Part shown: positions 1 to 8,041 of the stretch, in pieces
Layout: each line of letters begins with the position of its first letter
Numbering within the stretch: position 1 is the first letter of the stretch
Notes under the pieces: model-generated
Seen by the model: only the letters and a program-made list of their open reading frames with translations
Databases searched by the model: none
Told to the model about the DNA's origin: nothing
Source: Thermohalobaculum sp964576075
GTDB lineage: Bacteria; Pseudomonadota; Alphaproteobacteria; Rhodobacterales; Rhodobacteraceae
Direction: 5' to 3'
DNA: 64,000 nucleotides
Assembly (NCBI GenBank): GCA_964576075.1
Contig: CAZNTX010000002.1
Coordinates: 62,001 to 126,000 of the forward strand
Position numbers and translations under genes: made by a program

Positions 1-220
1 CGCCGTTCCGCTCCGAGAGGGTGGTGAGATCGGGCGGCGCGACCTTGAGGAGCCCGGCCATCGCGCTCTCGCCGCGCCCGTCCGGCCCGTGGCAGACGGC
101 GCAGGCTTGGCGATACTCCCAGGCCCCGCGGCCGACGATATCGCCCTCCGTCTGCGCCCCGGCCGCTCCGGCGAGGAGGAGCCCCGCCGCCGTCGCCAAC
201 GCCGCTGGTCCGAGTCGCAT
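1..220 (-). CDS. c-type cytochrome, N-terminal part (cut by window edge)
   Basis: Small secreted haem protein, probably a periplasmic electron carrier or a subunit of a cytochrome complex. Reading inward from the ATG at 218-220 gives an alanine/leucine-rich signal peptide of about 23 residues. A haem-attachment motif CAVCH follows at residues 40-44, then GPDGRGES and APPDLT, a pattern usual in monohaem cytochrome c domains just after the haem site. About 73 codons are visible; the C-terminal part with the axial methionine lies outside the window. The specific partner enzyme cannot be told. Confidence 0.8.
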   Translation of the reverse strand, partial: MRLGPAALATAAGLLLAGAAGAQTEGDIVGRGAWEYRQACAVCHGPDGRGESAMAGLLKVAPPDLTTLSERNG

Positions 221-424
221 CGCGCATCTCCCCTTGTCGCTGCGCCCGCGTCAGCCTCGCCCGGCAGCCTGCGGGACGCCTTGAGATGGGTCAATGGCGC
301 CGGCGCCGCCCCGGCGCCCCGCGCGCCCGGCTTGACGAGGATCATTTCCGCCGCCGCCCGGCGGTGCTTTCCTCGGCCCGCCGGGAAATCCGGGGGGAGG
401 CGGGCCAGCGACGGGGGACGGGGC

Positions 425-1756
425 ATGGAGGCCGAGAGCAACGCCGAAGAGGCCGGGAGCGCGCGCGCGGGAGCCCCGCCGCGCGGCCCTCGCGCCGCGC
501 CCGGGGCCGGGGAGGGCGCCCGGGGCGGGCGCGCGGCCCCGCGGCCCCGGTCGCAGGTCTTGGCGCTCCTCCTCCTCGCGCTGCTCTCCGCCCTCGCCGC
601 TCCGGCGGGGGGGCGGGCGGAGGGGCCGGTCCCGGTCCACGCCTTCTGGCGCGAGGGCTGCCCGCATTGCGAGGGGGCGCTCGAGGCGCTCCGCCGGATC
701 GAGGCAGAGGGGGCGGGCATCCGCCTCGACGCGGTGGAACTCGGCCGCGACGAGGCCGCCGACATGCTCTTTCTCAAGGCGCTCATGCTCTTCGAGGTGG
801 GCTCGCCGGCCGTCCCCTTCGTCGTGATCGGCGACCGGCATGCCCTCGGCTTCTCCGGCACAGGGGCGACGGAGGCGCTCTATCGCGAGCTGATCGCGCG
901 CTGCCGCGCGGCGCCCTGCCGCGACGTGGTGGCCGAGCTCTCGCGTCTCTCCGACATCGCGACGGGGCGCGCCGCCCCCGCCGCCGAGGCCGCCCCGCCC
1001 GCGCCCGTCGGGCTGCGCCGCGTGACCCTGCCGCTTCTCGGCGAGATCGACCTCGCCACCCTCTCCTTCCCGGCGGTGACGGTGGTGCTCGCCGGGATCG
1101 ACGGGTTCAACCCCTGCGCCATGTGGGTGCTCGTGCTGCTGATCGGCATCCTGCTCGGCATCCGCGACAGGGGCCGGGTCTGGGCGCTCGGGCTCACCTT
1201 TCTCCTCGTCACCGCGGCGATGTATTTCGCGATCATGGCGGCCTGGCTCAACATGGTGCTCTGGATCGGGGCGGCGGGGTGGCTCCGGGTCGGGATCGGG
1301 TTTCTCGCGGTGGCGGCGGGGCTGCACTATCTGCGCGACTACTGGACCAACCCCGGCGGCGTCTGCCCGGTGACCTCTGGGGCGAGCCGCAGCCGCATCG
1401 GCGCGGCCTTCCGCCGGGTGGTGGAGGAGCCGAGCCTGCCGCTCGCCATGGCCGGGATCGGGGCGCTCGCGGTGGCGGTGAACCTGGTGGAGCTCGTCTG
1501 CTCCGCCGGGGTGCCGGCGGTCTTCACCCAGCTTCTCGCGCTGCAAGACCTCTCGCCGGCCGCGCATTACGGCTATCTCGGGCTCTACATCGCCGTCTTC
1601 CTGCTCGACGATGCGGCGATCCTGCTGACGGCGATGCTCACGCTCAGGACGGCGGCCGCGGGCGGGGGCTATGCCCGGATCTCGCATGCGATCGGCGGCG
1701 GGGTGCTGCTCGCCCTCGGCGCGGTGATGGTGCTGCGCCCGGACTGGGTCGGCTGA
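425..1756 (+). CDS. thioredoxin-like domain fused to DsbD/CcdA-type membrane protein
   Basis: Predicted membrane thiol-disulfide protein of 443 residues. A charged N-terminal tail of about 45 residues precedes a hydrophobic segment (about 46-62). A thioredoxin-fold domain follows with a CPHC redox pair at residues 79-82 and the cis-proline region VGSPAVPFVV near 126-135. The C-terminal half is a multi-span membrane domain with FNPCAMW around Cys231 and a second conserved cysteine in VELVCSAG, the two-cysteine signature of DsbD/CcdA electron conduits. It would carry electrons across the inner membrane to periplasmic thiols. The start at 425 is the only ATG giving a sensible N-terminus; its ribosome-binding site is weak. 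The neighbouring cytochrome c is divergently transcribed. Confidence 0.75.
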   Translation: MEAESNAEEAGSARAGAPPRGPRAAPGAGEGARGGRAAPRPRSQVLALLLLALLSALAAPAGGRAEGPVPVHAFWREGCPHCEGALEALRRIEAEGAGIRLDAVELGRDEAADMLFLKALMLFEVGSPAVPFVVIGDRHALGFSGTGATEALYRELIARCRAAPCRDVVAELSRLSDIATGRAAPAAEAAPPAPVGLRRVTLPLLGEIDLATLSFPAVTVVLAGIDGFNPCAMWVLVLLIGILLGIRDRGRVWALGLTFLLVTAAMYFAIMAAWLNMVLWIGAAGWLRVGIGFLAVAAGLHYLRDYWTNPGGVCPVTSGASRSRIGAAFRRVVEEPSLPLAMAGIGALAVAVNLVELVCSAGVPAVFTQLLALQDLSPAAHYGYLGLYIAVFLLDDAAILLTAMLTLRTAAAGGGYARISHAIGGGVLLALGAVMVLRPDWVG

Positions 1757-1816
1757 GGCCCCGGCTGGACGCTCCGGCGCGGGCGGACTAGGCTGGCAGC
1801 GGCGGAGAGGAGGGCC

Positions 1817-2359
1817 ATGGCTCGGACGATCCTGCGGAGCACCCGGCCGGTTCGGCTCGCCGCGGGCGCGGCCTGGGCGGCGGCGGCGGTCGTCTTCGGG
1901 CTGCTCGAGGCCCGCGCCGCGCTCGCCTATCGCACGCTGCACGCCGATCTCGCCGTCTTCGTCGAGGCCGGGCGGATCGAGGGGGAGGCGATGCGCGCCT
2001 TCTTCGCGCGCGAGGCGCAGGAGGCGGGCGTGCGCCGCATCCGCCCGATGACGCCCGGGGAGAAGCCCGTGCTCACCCATCCCGCGCAGAGCGGCTGCGG
2101 CCTCGCGCGGGGGCGGACGCGGGAGATCCTGGTCGACGCCGACCGCGTCTCCTGCATCAACCTGGCCAATCTCGCCCATGAGATCGCCCATTTCCGCGCC
2201 TTCCGGGAGGGCTGCACCGGCCACGGGCCGGAGTTCTACCGCCTCAACGGCGAGATCGCCGCGCGCTTCGAGGCGGCCTTCCCCGGCCGACGCTGGGGCT
2301 CGCGGCGCCCCGTCTCCGCGGTCGAGAAACGCTCTCGCGAGTATCGCACGCCCTGCTGA
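1817..2359 (+). CDS. membrane-anchored putative SprT-like zinc metalloprotease
   Basis: Protein of 180 residues with an N-terminal hydrophobic anchor (about 14-30) and an HExxH zinc-peptidase core, HEIAH at residues 121-125, followed by HGPEF at 136-140. The order HExxH then HGPEF is the layout of SprT-like metallopeptidases; assignment to that clan is inferred from the motif alone. Three cysteines (residues 94, 113, 133) could form a disulfide if the domain faces the periplasm. A GGAGAGGAGGG ribosome-binding site precedes the ATG. Substrate unknown. Confidence 0.55.
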   Translation: MARTILRSTRPVRLAAGAAWAAAAVVFGLLEARAALAYRTLHADLAVFVEAGRIEGEAMRAFFAREAQEAGVRRIRPMTPGEKPVLTHPAQSGCGLARGRTREILVDADRVSCINLANLAHEIAHFRAFREGCTGHGPEFYRLNGEIAARFEAAFPGRRWGSRRPVSAVEKRSREYRTPC

Positions 2360-2443
2360 GCGGCGCTTGCGCGGGCGTCGCGGGTCTTCCCTTGCGCCTG
2401 TCATCTCGGGCAGTCTGGCGGTGGGAAAGTAGGGAGGGATCAA

Positions 2444-3040
2444 ATGGCGATCAAGCTGGCAGTCACCGCGCCAAAATGGACCTATTACACGGTGAAGGGC
2501 GATACGCTGGCGGCGGTCTGGCAGGACATCATCAAGAAGGGGCCGAAGGATCCCAACGACAACAAGAAGGTCGCCGCGCTGACTGCGACGAGCTACTCCA
2601 CCTCGCCGGCCTGGACGCACGAGATCGTCGACCAATACCCGATCTTCGACGGGCAGATCACCTGCAAGATCAAGGTGAAGGCGTGGGAGGTGAAATTCTG
2701 GTCCGAGATCCGCTTCCCCAAACTCGGCGCCAACAAGCTCAGCCCGGCGGCGAAGAAGGAATGGACCCGCTTCGTCGGCAAGCTGAAGCCGCATGAGCTG
2801 AAGCATGTCGCGAAGGCCAAGGCGGAAATGGAAACGATCGTGAAGGAGTTTCAGGCCATGGAAAGCTCGGCGGTCGGCAAAGACTTGAAGGAAGCCGTGA
2901 AGATCGCCCGTCAGAACATGGAGCAAGATTTCGCCAAGACCTATGGTGGCAAGAAGATTGAAGATCGTTTGAATAAAATCCATAAAAAGTTCGACCACAA
3001 CACCGGGCACGGCACGAGCCTCGATACTACGATCAAGTGA
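2444..3040 (+). CDS. DUF922-type putative Zn-dependent protease
   Basis: A 198-residue lysine-rich protein matching the DUF922 family (annotated as predicted secreted Zn-dependent proteases). It has the WSEIRFPKL strand, a tryptophan-rich turn, and HELKH at residues 117-121 as the HExxH motif. No signal peptide is visible at the chosen start, which has a good GGAGGG site six bases upstream. The gene is clearly less GC-rich than its neighbours, particularly in its last 100 bases, suggesting relaxed constraint or a foreign origin. It directly follows another HExxH protein gene. Confidence 0.6.
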   Translation: MAIKLAVTAPKWTYYTVKGDTLAAVWQDIIKKGPKDPNDNKKVAALTATSYSTSPAWTHEIVDQYPIFDGQITCKIKVKAWEVKFWSEIRFPKLGANKLSPAAKKEWTRFVGKLKPHELKHVAKAKAEMETIVKEFQAMESSAVGKDLKEAVKIARQNMEQDFAKTYGGKKIEDRLNKIHKKFDHNTGHGTSLDTTIK

Positions 3041-3265
3041 ACCGGGTCGGGGTTTCGTCGAGCGAAACGGGACCGCGGCAGCCGAATTAGGGGGGGCGGA
3101 CCCGGCCGTCCCCGGGCATTTCGCAACCGCACATTCACGAACGGGGCCTATCGCTGCCGCCGTGGCCGGGACGCGAGGCGCCCGGCGGCGGCGCCTCCTG
3201 CGTCCGTCGCCGCGCGCCGCGCCCGCGCCGCGGAGAGTCCCAATCCCGTCGCGGGAGGAGTAGCC

Positions 3266-4024
3266 ATGACCCTGACCAACCCCGTCGCCGGCGCCCTGTT
3301 GGGCGCCCTCGCCCTCGCCTTCGCGGGCGCCACCGTCGCCGCGGAGATGCCGATCACCGGCTCGTCCACCGTCGCCAACGCGCTGATGCTGCCGAACGAG
3401 GCGGCGATCGAGGCCCAGGCCGGGGTCGGCATCCAGGTCGTCGCCAACGGGTCCGGCCAGGGGTTGGCCGACCTGCTGGAGGGCCGCAGCGAGATGGCGA
3501 TGATCTCCGCGCCGCTCGGCGTGACCCTCGCCAAGCTCGCCGAGAAGGCCCCCGGTCTCGCCGAGGGCGCCGATCTCGTCGCCCATCCGATGGGCGAGGT
3601 GCTCGTGGCCTTCTCCGTCCACCCGTCCAACCCGGTCGAGACGCTCACCCTCGCCGAGATCGCGGGCATCCTCGCGGGGGAGACGGCGAATTGGCGCGAG
3701 CTCGGCGGGCCCGACATGCCGATCGTGGTCGTGCTCGAGACCGCGGGCAACGGCACCCGCTCGCTCGTCGAACACATGCTGCTCGACGGCGCCCCGGTCG
3801 TCGGCAACACCCGCGTGCTCAACAACCAGGCCCAGGTGCCCGGCGTCGTCGCGCAGATGCCCCCGGCGCTCGGGATCTCCTCCGTGGCCTCGGCGGCGGC
3901 GGCGTCGGTCCGACTGCTCGCGACCGACGGCGTGGTGGCGCAGCCGCTCATCCTGGTCACCCGCGGCGCCCCCGTGGGCGAGACCGCGGCGTTGATCGAG
4001 GCCGTGCGCCGCTTGCCGCTTTGA
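3266..4024 (+). CDS. PstS-like phosphate/oxyanion-binding periplasmic protein
   Basis: Periplasmic binding protein of 252 residues with a cleavable signal peptide ending near ALAFAGATVAA. The mature start MPITGSSTVANAL carries the GSST loop that contacts the bound anion in PstS-like proteins. Further family features are ANGSGQGLADLLEGRSEMAMIS and a TAGNGTR segment. It is shorter than classical PstS and has no pstCAB genes beside it, so it may be a sensing protein rather than a transporter subunit. The chemoreceptor gene starts 59 bases downstream on the same strand. GGGAGGAG precedes the ATG. Confidence 0.7.
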   Translation: MTLTNPVAGALLGALALAFAGATVAAEMPITGSSTVANALMLPNEAAIEAQAGVGIQVVANGSGQGLADLLEGRSEMAMISAPLGVTLAKLAEKAPGLAEGADLVAHPMGEVLVAFSVHPSNPVETLTLAEIAGILAGETANWRELGGPDMPIVVVLETAGNGTRSLVEHMLLDGAPVVGNTRVLNNQAQVPGVVAQMPPALGISSVASAAAASVRLLATDGVVAQPLILVTRGAPVGETAALIEAVRRLPL

Positions 4025-4083
4025 GCCGGCTCTCGGGCGCCGCGCCGGGCGGCGCCCCGTTTCCCGCGAAGGAGAGGCCGACC

Positions 4084-5772
4084 ATGCGCCGTTCCGGATT
4101 GTCCCTACGCACCAAGCTGTTCCTGATCCCGGTGCTCACCGCCCTCGGCCTCGCCGCCGTCGCCGCCGCGGGGGTCTTCGGCGCCCGCGAGATGCGCCTC
4201 GAGGCGGAGGCCCTCGCAGGGGAAAGCGTCGCGACGCTCGAGGGGATCGCCACGCTCGAACTCGAGCTCGAGCGCCTGCGGGGGGCCGTGCGCGCGGCGC
4301 CGAGCGAGTTGGACGGCACCCGCCTCGCCGAGACCCGCGCGAGCGTGGAGGCGGCGCTCGACCGGCTCTCCGCGCGCTCCTCGGAGATCGCCGCCGATCT
4401 CGCGGGCGGGCCCGGGGCCGAGGAGGGCGAGCTCGCGGAGCTCGCCGCGCTCCGCGCCGCCGCGGCCAAGGTGTTCGACTTCGCGCAGAGCTTCGCCCAG
4501 GTCCAGGCGGTCGAGTCGCTGACCGGGGAGTTCGTCCCCGCCGCCGCCGCGCTCGGCGCCCTGATCGAGGAGAAGCGCGCCGCCGTCGGACGCGAGATCG
4601 AGGCGAGCCTCGTCGATCTGGCCGCCACCGAGCGCCGCCTCGACGCCGTGATCCTCGCCGCCGCCCTCGTCACCATCCTCGCCTGCGCCGGGGCCGGGCT
4701 CTGGATCGCCGGCACCCTCTCGCGGCGCATGTCCGCCCTCGGCCGCGCGATCGACCGGGTCTGCAACGACGACCTCGAGACCCGCATCCCCTACACCGAG
4801 CAGAGCGACGAACTCGGCACCATCGCCCGGGCGGTCCGCGCCATGGCCGAGGGCACCCGCCAGAGCGGGGAGGCCGCCGCGGAGATCGCCGCGGGCAACC
4901 TCGCCATCGCCGTCTCCCCCCGCTCCGAGAAGGACATCCTCGGCATCTCGCTCCGCGACATGGTCGCCCGCCTGCGCGACTTCGCCGCCGCCACCTCCTC
5001 GGGCGCCGACGCGGTCGGGCGCCATGTGAGCCAGCTCACCAAGACCTCGGAGATCGTCGAGCGCGGGGCCGAGCGCCAGTCCTCCGCCGCGCAGCAGGCC
5101 TCCGCCGCGATGGAGGAGATGTCGGCCACGATCCAGAAATCCGCCGAGAACGCCGGCGAGACCGAGCGCATCGCCACCGGCTCCGCCGAGGCCGCGGTCA
5201 GGACCGGCGAGGCGGTGGGCAAGGCCGTCTCCGCGATCCAGAGCATCGCCCACAGGGTGACCGTCATCCAGGAGATCGCCCGGCAGACCGACCTGCTCGC
5301 CCTCAACGCCGCGGTCGAGGCGGCGCGCGCGGGCGAACACGGCACGGGCTTCGCCGTGGTCGCCGCCGAGGTGCGCAAGCTCGCCGAGCGCAGCCAGGTC
5401 GCCGCGCGCGAGATCAGCGTGCTCTCGGGCGAGACGCTCGAGGTCTCGGAATCGGCCGCCACCCTGATCAACGACCTGATGCCGAGCATCGAGCGCACCG
5501 CCCGCCTCGTGAACGACATCAGCAACGCGATGCGCGAGCAGACCGTCGGGGTCGACCAGATCAACGACGCGCTGCGCGAGCTGACCTCGGTGATCCAGCA
5601 GAACACGTCCGCCGCCGCGGAGGCCGCCGCCTCGGTGCGCGCCCTCTCCGGGCTGTCGCAGGAGCTGATCGGCTCCGCCTCGCAGTTCCGCCTCTCGGAG
5701 GGGGACGCCGCGCCCGCCCCGCCCGCCACGGCAGAGCCGGAGGCGCCGGTGCCGCTGCGCCTCGCGAGCTGA
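4084..5772 (+). CDS. methyl-accepting chemotaxis protein
   Basis: Chemoreceptor of 562 residues. Membrane segments lie near residues 11-33 and 189-210, bounding a helical periplasmic sensor of about 150 residues that resembles a four-helix bundle. A HAMP domain (about 211-265) and a long coiled-coil signalling domain follow. The invariant hairpin tip that binds CheA/CheW is visible around residues 396-440 (QTDLLALNAAVEAARAGE and FAVVAAEVRKLAERS). The start has an AAGGAGAGG ribosome-binding site. It follows a PstS-like binding protein gene, suggesting that the binding protein presents its ligand to this receptor. Confidence 0.9.
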   Translation: MRRSGLSLRTKLFLIPVLTALGLAAVAAAGVFGAREMRLEAEALAGESVATLEGIATLELELERLRGAVRAAPSELDGTRLAETRASVEAALDRLSARSSEIAADLAGGPGAEEGELAELAALRAAAAKVFDFAQSFAQVQAVESLTGEFVPAAAALGALIEEKRAAVGREIEASLVDLAATERRLDAVILAAALVTILACAGAGLWIAGTLSRRMSALGRAIDRVCNDDLETRIPYTEQSDELGTIARAVRAMAEGTRQSGEAAAEIAAGNLAIAVSPRSEKDILGISLRDMVARLRDFAAATSSGADAVGRHVSQLTKTSEIVERGAERQSSAAQQASAAMEEMSATIQKSAENAGETERIATGSAEAAVRTGEAVGKAVSAIQSIAHRVTVIQEIARQTDLLALNAAVEAARAGEHGTGFAVVAAEVRKLAERSQVAAREISVLSGETLEVSESAATLINDLMPSIERTARLVNDISNAMREQTVGVDQINDALRELTSVIQQNTSAAAEAAASVRALSGLSQELIGSASQFRLSEGDAAPAPPATAEPEAPVPLRLAS

Positions 5773-5778
5773 GCGGGC

Positions 5779-6573
5779 TCAGATCGGCGCGCAGTGCGCC
5801 TCTGGCCGCGCGGGCGGCAGGGGCGCCCGATCCCCGTCGAGCCCGTAGATGTCGGGGAACCGGGCAAGGCGGCCCGCCGCGTCCGGGAACCGCGTCTCGT
5901 AGCGGATCAGCACCGGCACCGGCGGCGTCGGCGCATCGAAGCTGCGCCGCCCCTCGGCATGGGCGCGCACCGTCGCGAGGTCCATCCCGAGCAGCCAGGC
6001 GATCAGCGCGTCCCACCGCTCGACCCGGATGCAGCCATGGCTGAGCGCGCGCCCCTCCCGGTCGAACAGATCGCGCCGGTTGGTGTCGTGGAGATAGACG
6101 AGCAGCCCGGGCTCGAGCCGGACCGCCGCGAGCCCCAGCGGATTGCGCCGCCCCGGCGGCCAGACCCGGTCGCGATACTCCCCGCTCGCCACCATGCTCG
6201 GCGTCGGCCGCCAGCTCGGACGGAAGCGCACGGCGCTCGTCACGGTGTCGATCAGCGGCGTCGGATCGGCAGCGGTGCCGACGATCACGCGGCTGCGCAG
6301 CACGGGCCGCGCATCCTCGAAGGCGATCAGCTCGAAGGCGGGGACGTTGACCAGGATCGCCTTGCCCTGTGGCAGCGCGAGCGGGATCCCATGGCGATCG
6401 AGCGCGGCCTGGAAGGGCGGGACGGCAGGCGGCGCCTCGGCTGCGGGCGCGGGGCTCTCCCGCGGGGGTTCGGCGCAGGCGAGGAGGGCCGCGGCCAGAC
6501 ACCCCGCGGCCAGCGCCCCGGCTCTGCCGCGCGCCCTCCGGCTGCCCGTCGCGGGATCGCCTGTTCCGGCCAC
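5779..6573 (-). CDS. L,D-transpeptidase lipoprotein (YkuD/YcbB type)
   Basis: Cell-wall enzyme forming 3-3 cross-links or attaching proteins to peptidoglycan. I chose a GTG start at 6571-6573 because GGAGG lies seven bases upstream and because it gives a clean lipoprotein signal: hydrophobic core then LLAC with Cys33. The protein is 264 residues. The YkuD active site SHGCIRVERW places catalytic Cys181 beside His179, with an upstream His162 in YLHDT. Its spacing resembles the catalytic domain of YcbB/LdtD rather than ErfK. It converges with the chemoreceptor gene, with only six bases between stops. Confidence 0.8.
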   Translation of the reverse strand: MAGTGDPATGSRRARGRAGALAAGCLAAALLACAEPPRESPAPAAEAPPAVPPFQAALDRHGIPLALPQGKAILVNVPAFELIAFEDARPVLRSRVIVGTAADPTPLIDTVTSAVRFRPSWRPTPSMVASGEYRDRVWPPGRRNPLGLAAVRLEPGLLVYLHDTNRRDLFDREGRALSHGCIRVERWDALIAWLLGMDLATVRAHAEGRRSFDAPTPPVPVLIRYETRFPDAAGRLARFPDIYGLDGDRAPLPPARPEAHCAPI

Positions 6574-6644
6574 AGTTCCGCCTCCCCGGCCCTCGACCGA
6601 GCCTGAGTGCCACGGGGCCGAGCCCGCGGCAAGACGGGCCGCGG

Positions 6645-6971
6645 TCAGTTCTCTCGCGTTCCGGAGGGGCCGGGCCGCCAGAAGGGCCGCCGCGCCGCCG
6701 CCATCGCCTCGGCCCGGGTGAGGCCGACATCCGCGAGCAGGTGGTCCGGCGCCTCCAGGGCGGCGCGCGCCAAAGCCCGGCGCCGGCTCAGTCGGTCGGC
6801 CCAGACCATCAGCCAGCCGAGCGCCCACCCGCGCCGGGCGATCTGCCGCCGCGGTTCGAGCGTCTCCGGCCGCCTGGGGGCACCCGCCGGTGGCCGCGCG
6901 GTGCGGGGCACGAGGACCACCACCGTCGCCGAGCGCGGCCGGTCGTGGTTGGCGATGTCGTCCCTGGGCAT
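6645..6971 (-). CDS. DUF1127 small protein
   Basis: Basic protein of 108 residues. The C-terminal part has the DUF1127 pattern: an arginine-rich helix, then HLLADVGLTRAEAMAAARRPFW. DUF1127 proteins in alphaproteobacteria are small, arginine-rich and linked to RNA maturation, phosphate and stress responses. The N-terminal 50 residues are proline/arginine-rich and not conserved in pattern. GAGGGAG precedes the ATG, and a recognisable promoter lies about 75 bases upstream. Confidence 0.75.
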   Translation of the reverse strand: MPRDDIANHDRPRSATVVVLVPRTARPPAGAPRRPETLEPRRQIARRGWALGWLMVWADRLSRRRALARAALEAPDHLLADVGLTRAEAMAAARRPFWRPGPSGTREN

Positions 6972-7045
6972 GGCGCTGCTCCCTCGTCGATGGCTCCGCG
7001 AGCCGGTCGACTCGGTGATACGCTTCGAGGAAAAACAATGCCACT

Positions 7046-7075
7046 CTTATAGTGTCTCGCTACACAGACAATCAA
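7046..7075 (-). promoter_or_regulatory. candidate sigma-70 promoter for the DUF1127 gene
   Basis: On the minus strand TTGATT (7075-7070) is followed after 18 bases by TATAAG (7051-7046), in an AT-rich island unusual for this window. The spacer contains the short inverted repeat GTGT-N6-ACAC, which could be an operator. The element sits just after the stop codon of the upstream hydrolase gene and points at the DUF1127 gene. Confidence 0.5.
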
Positions 7076-7086
7076 AGCATGATCCG

Positions 7087-7914
7087 TTATCCGATAGCCC
7101 CCGCAGCGTGTCGATAGAAGGCGGCGAGGATCGCCTCGGGCGCATCGTCCTGCACGAGATGGCCGGACCCGGGGACCGGGACGAATCGGCAGTTCGGGAG
7201 CATGCCGGCCAAGCGCTCTCCCTCGGCGATCGGGATCCAACTGTCTTCGGTGCCCCAGAGAAGTGTCACCGGACAGTCGAGCTCTCCGAGCCGCGGCTCG
7301 ATCTCGTCGGTGTAGCGCCGGTCCATCTGGGCGATCTGGCGGTAGAAGGCGGTCTGCCCGGTCTCCCCCCGCCAGGGCGCGGCATAGGTCTCGACCGCCT
7401 CCGCCGGCAGCCCGCGCGACGAGGCCCCAGAGATGTAGGTCCGCAGCAGCGCCTCGTGCGCATAGTCGGGGAGCCCCGCGAAGGCCGCCTCATGGGTCCT
7501 CACATGGGTGACGAAGGGCGAGCCCCAGGGCCAGATCGCGACCGGGTCGATCAGCATCAGATGCGCATAGCGGCAGCCGTCGAGCAGCGCCGCGCGGAGC
7601 GCTGTCGCCCCGCCGAAATCATGGGCGAGGACGATGGGCGCTTCGAGCGCCCAATGGTCGAGGAGGGCGGCGAGGAGGCCGTTCTGGACGCCGAGGGAGA
7701 CGTCGCGCCCAGCCGTCATGTCGGAGCCGCCGTAGCCCAGGAGGTCGACCCAGTGCACCCGGTGATCCTCAGCGAGCAGCGGCGCGAGTCGCCGCCACAC
7801 CTGCGCCGAGAACGGCGTGCCGTGGACAAGGACCACGGGCCGCCCCGCGCCGCGCGCGCCCCAGGCGACGGGGCGGCCGTGGAAGTCGAAGACGGAGTCG
7901 AGCGGCAGGGTCAT
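7087..7914 (-). CDS. alpha/beta hydrolase, haloalkane dehalogenase-like
   Basis: Hydrolase of 275 residues with the alpha/beta fold. The oxyanion-hole loop is VLVHGTPFS near residues 28-36, the nucleophile elbow is AHDFGG with Asp99 as nucleophile, and the C-terminal histidine is in GSGHLVQ. An aspartate nucleophile in an HDxGG elbow is the hallmark of haloalkane dehalogenases and related haloacetate or epoxide hydrolases, as opposed to serine esterases. Real substrate unknown. It is divergent from a MocR-type regulator gene 127 bases away, which may control it. Confidence 0.75.
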   Translation of the reverse strand: MTLPLDSVFDFHGRPVAWGARGAGRPVVLVHGTPFSAQVWRRLAPLLAEDHRVHWVDLLGYGGSDMTAGRDVSLGVQNGLLAALLDHWALEAPIVLAHDFGGATALRAALLDGCRYAHLMLIDPVAIWPWGSPFVTHVRTHEAAFAGLPDYAHEALLRTYISGASSRGLPAEAVETYAAPWRGETGQTAFYRQIAQMDRRYTDEIEPRLGELDCPVTLLWGTEDSWIPIAEGERLAGMLPNCRFVPVPGSGHLVQDDAPEAILAAFYRHAAGAIG

Positions 7915-8041
7915 CGGAGGGCCTCTCTTTGCGCTGGAAGTTGCCCTCCGAGGCTAGCAGACCTGCGACCTCGGCGCGATGCGCCCTTGACCTTCGCGCT
8001 GCTTTCGCCGAAGTGTGTCGTAACGCTATGAGGAGATTGTC

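Noticed and set aside
251..3775. Open frame of 1,174 codons on the minus strand over the thioredoxin, metalloprotease and PstS-like genes
   Set aside because: Arginine/glycine/aspartate-rich translation without domains, opposite to clear genes; an effect of very few stop codons at high GC.
7987..8026. TTGACC with TAACGC as a promoter for the MocR gene
   Set aside because: No -10-like sequence at 16-18 bases; the only candidate is 28 bases away.
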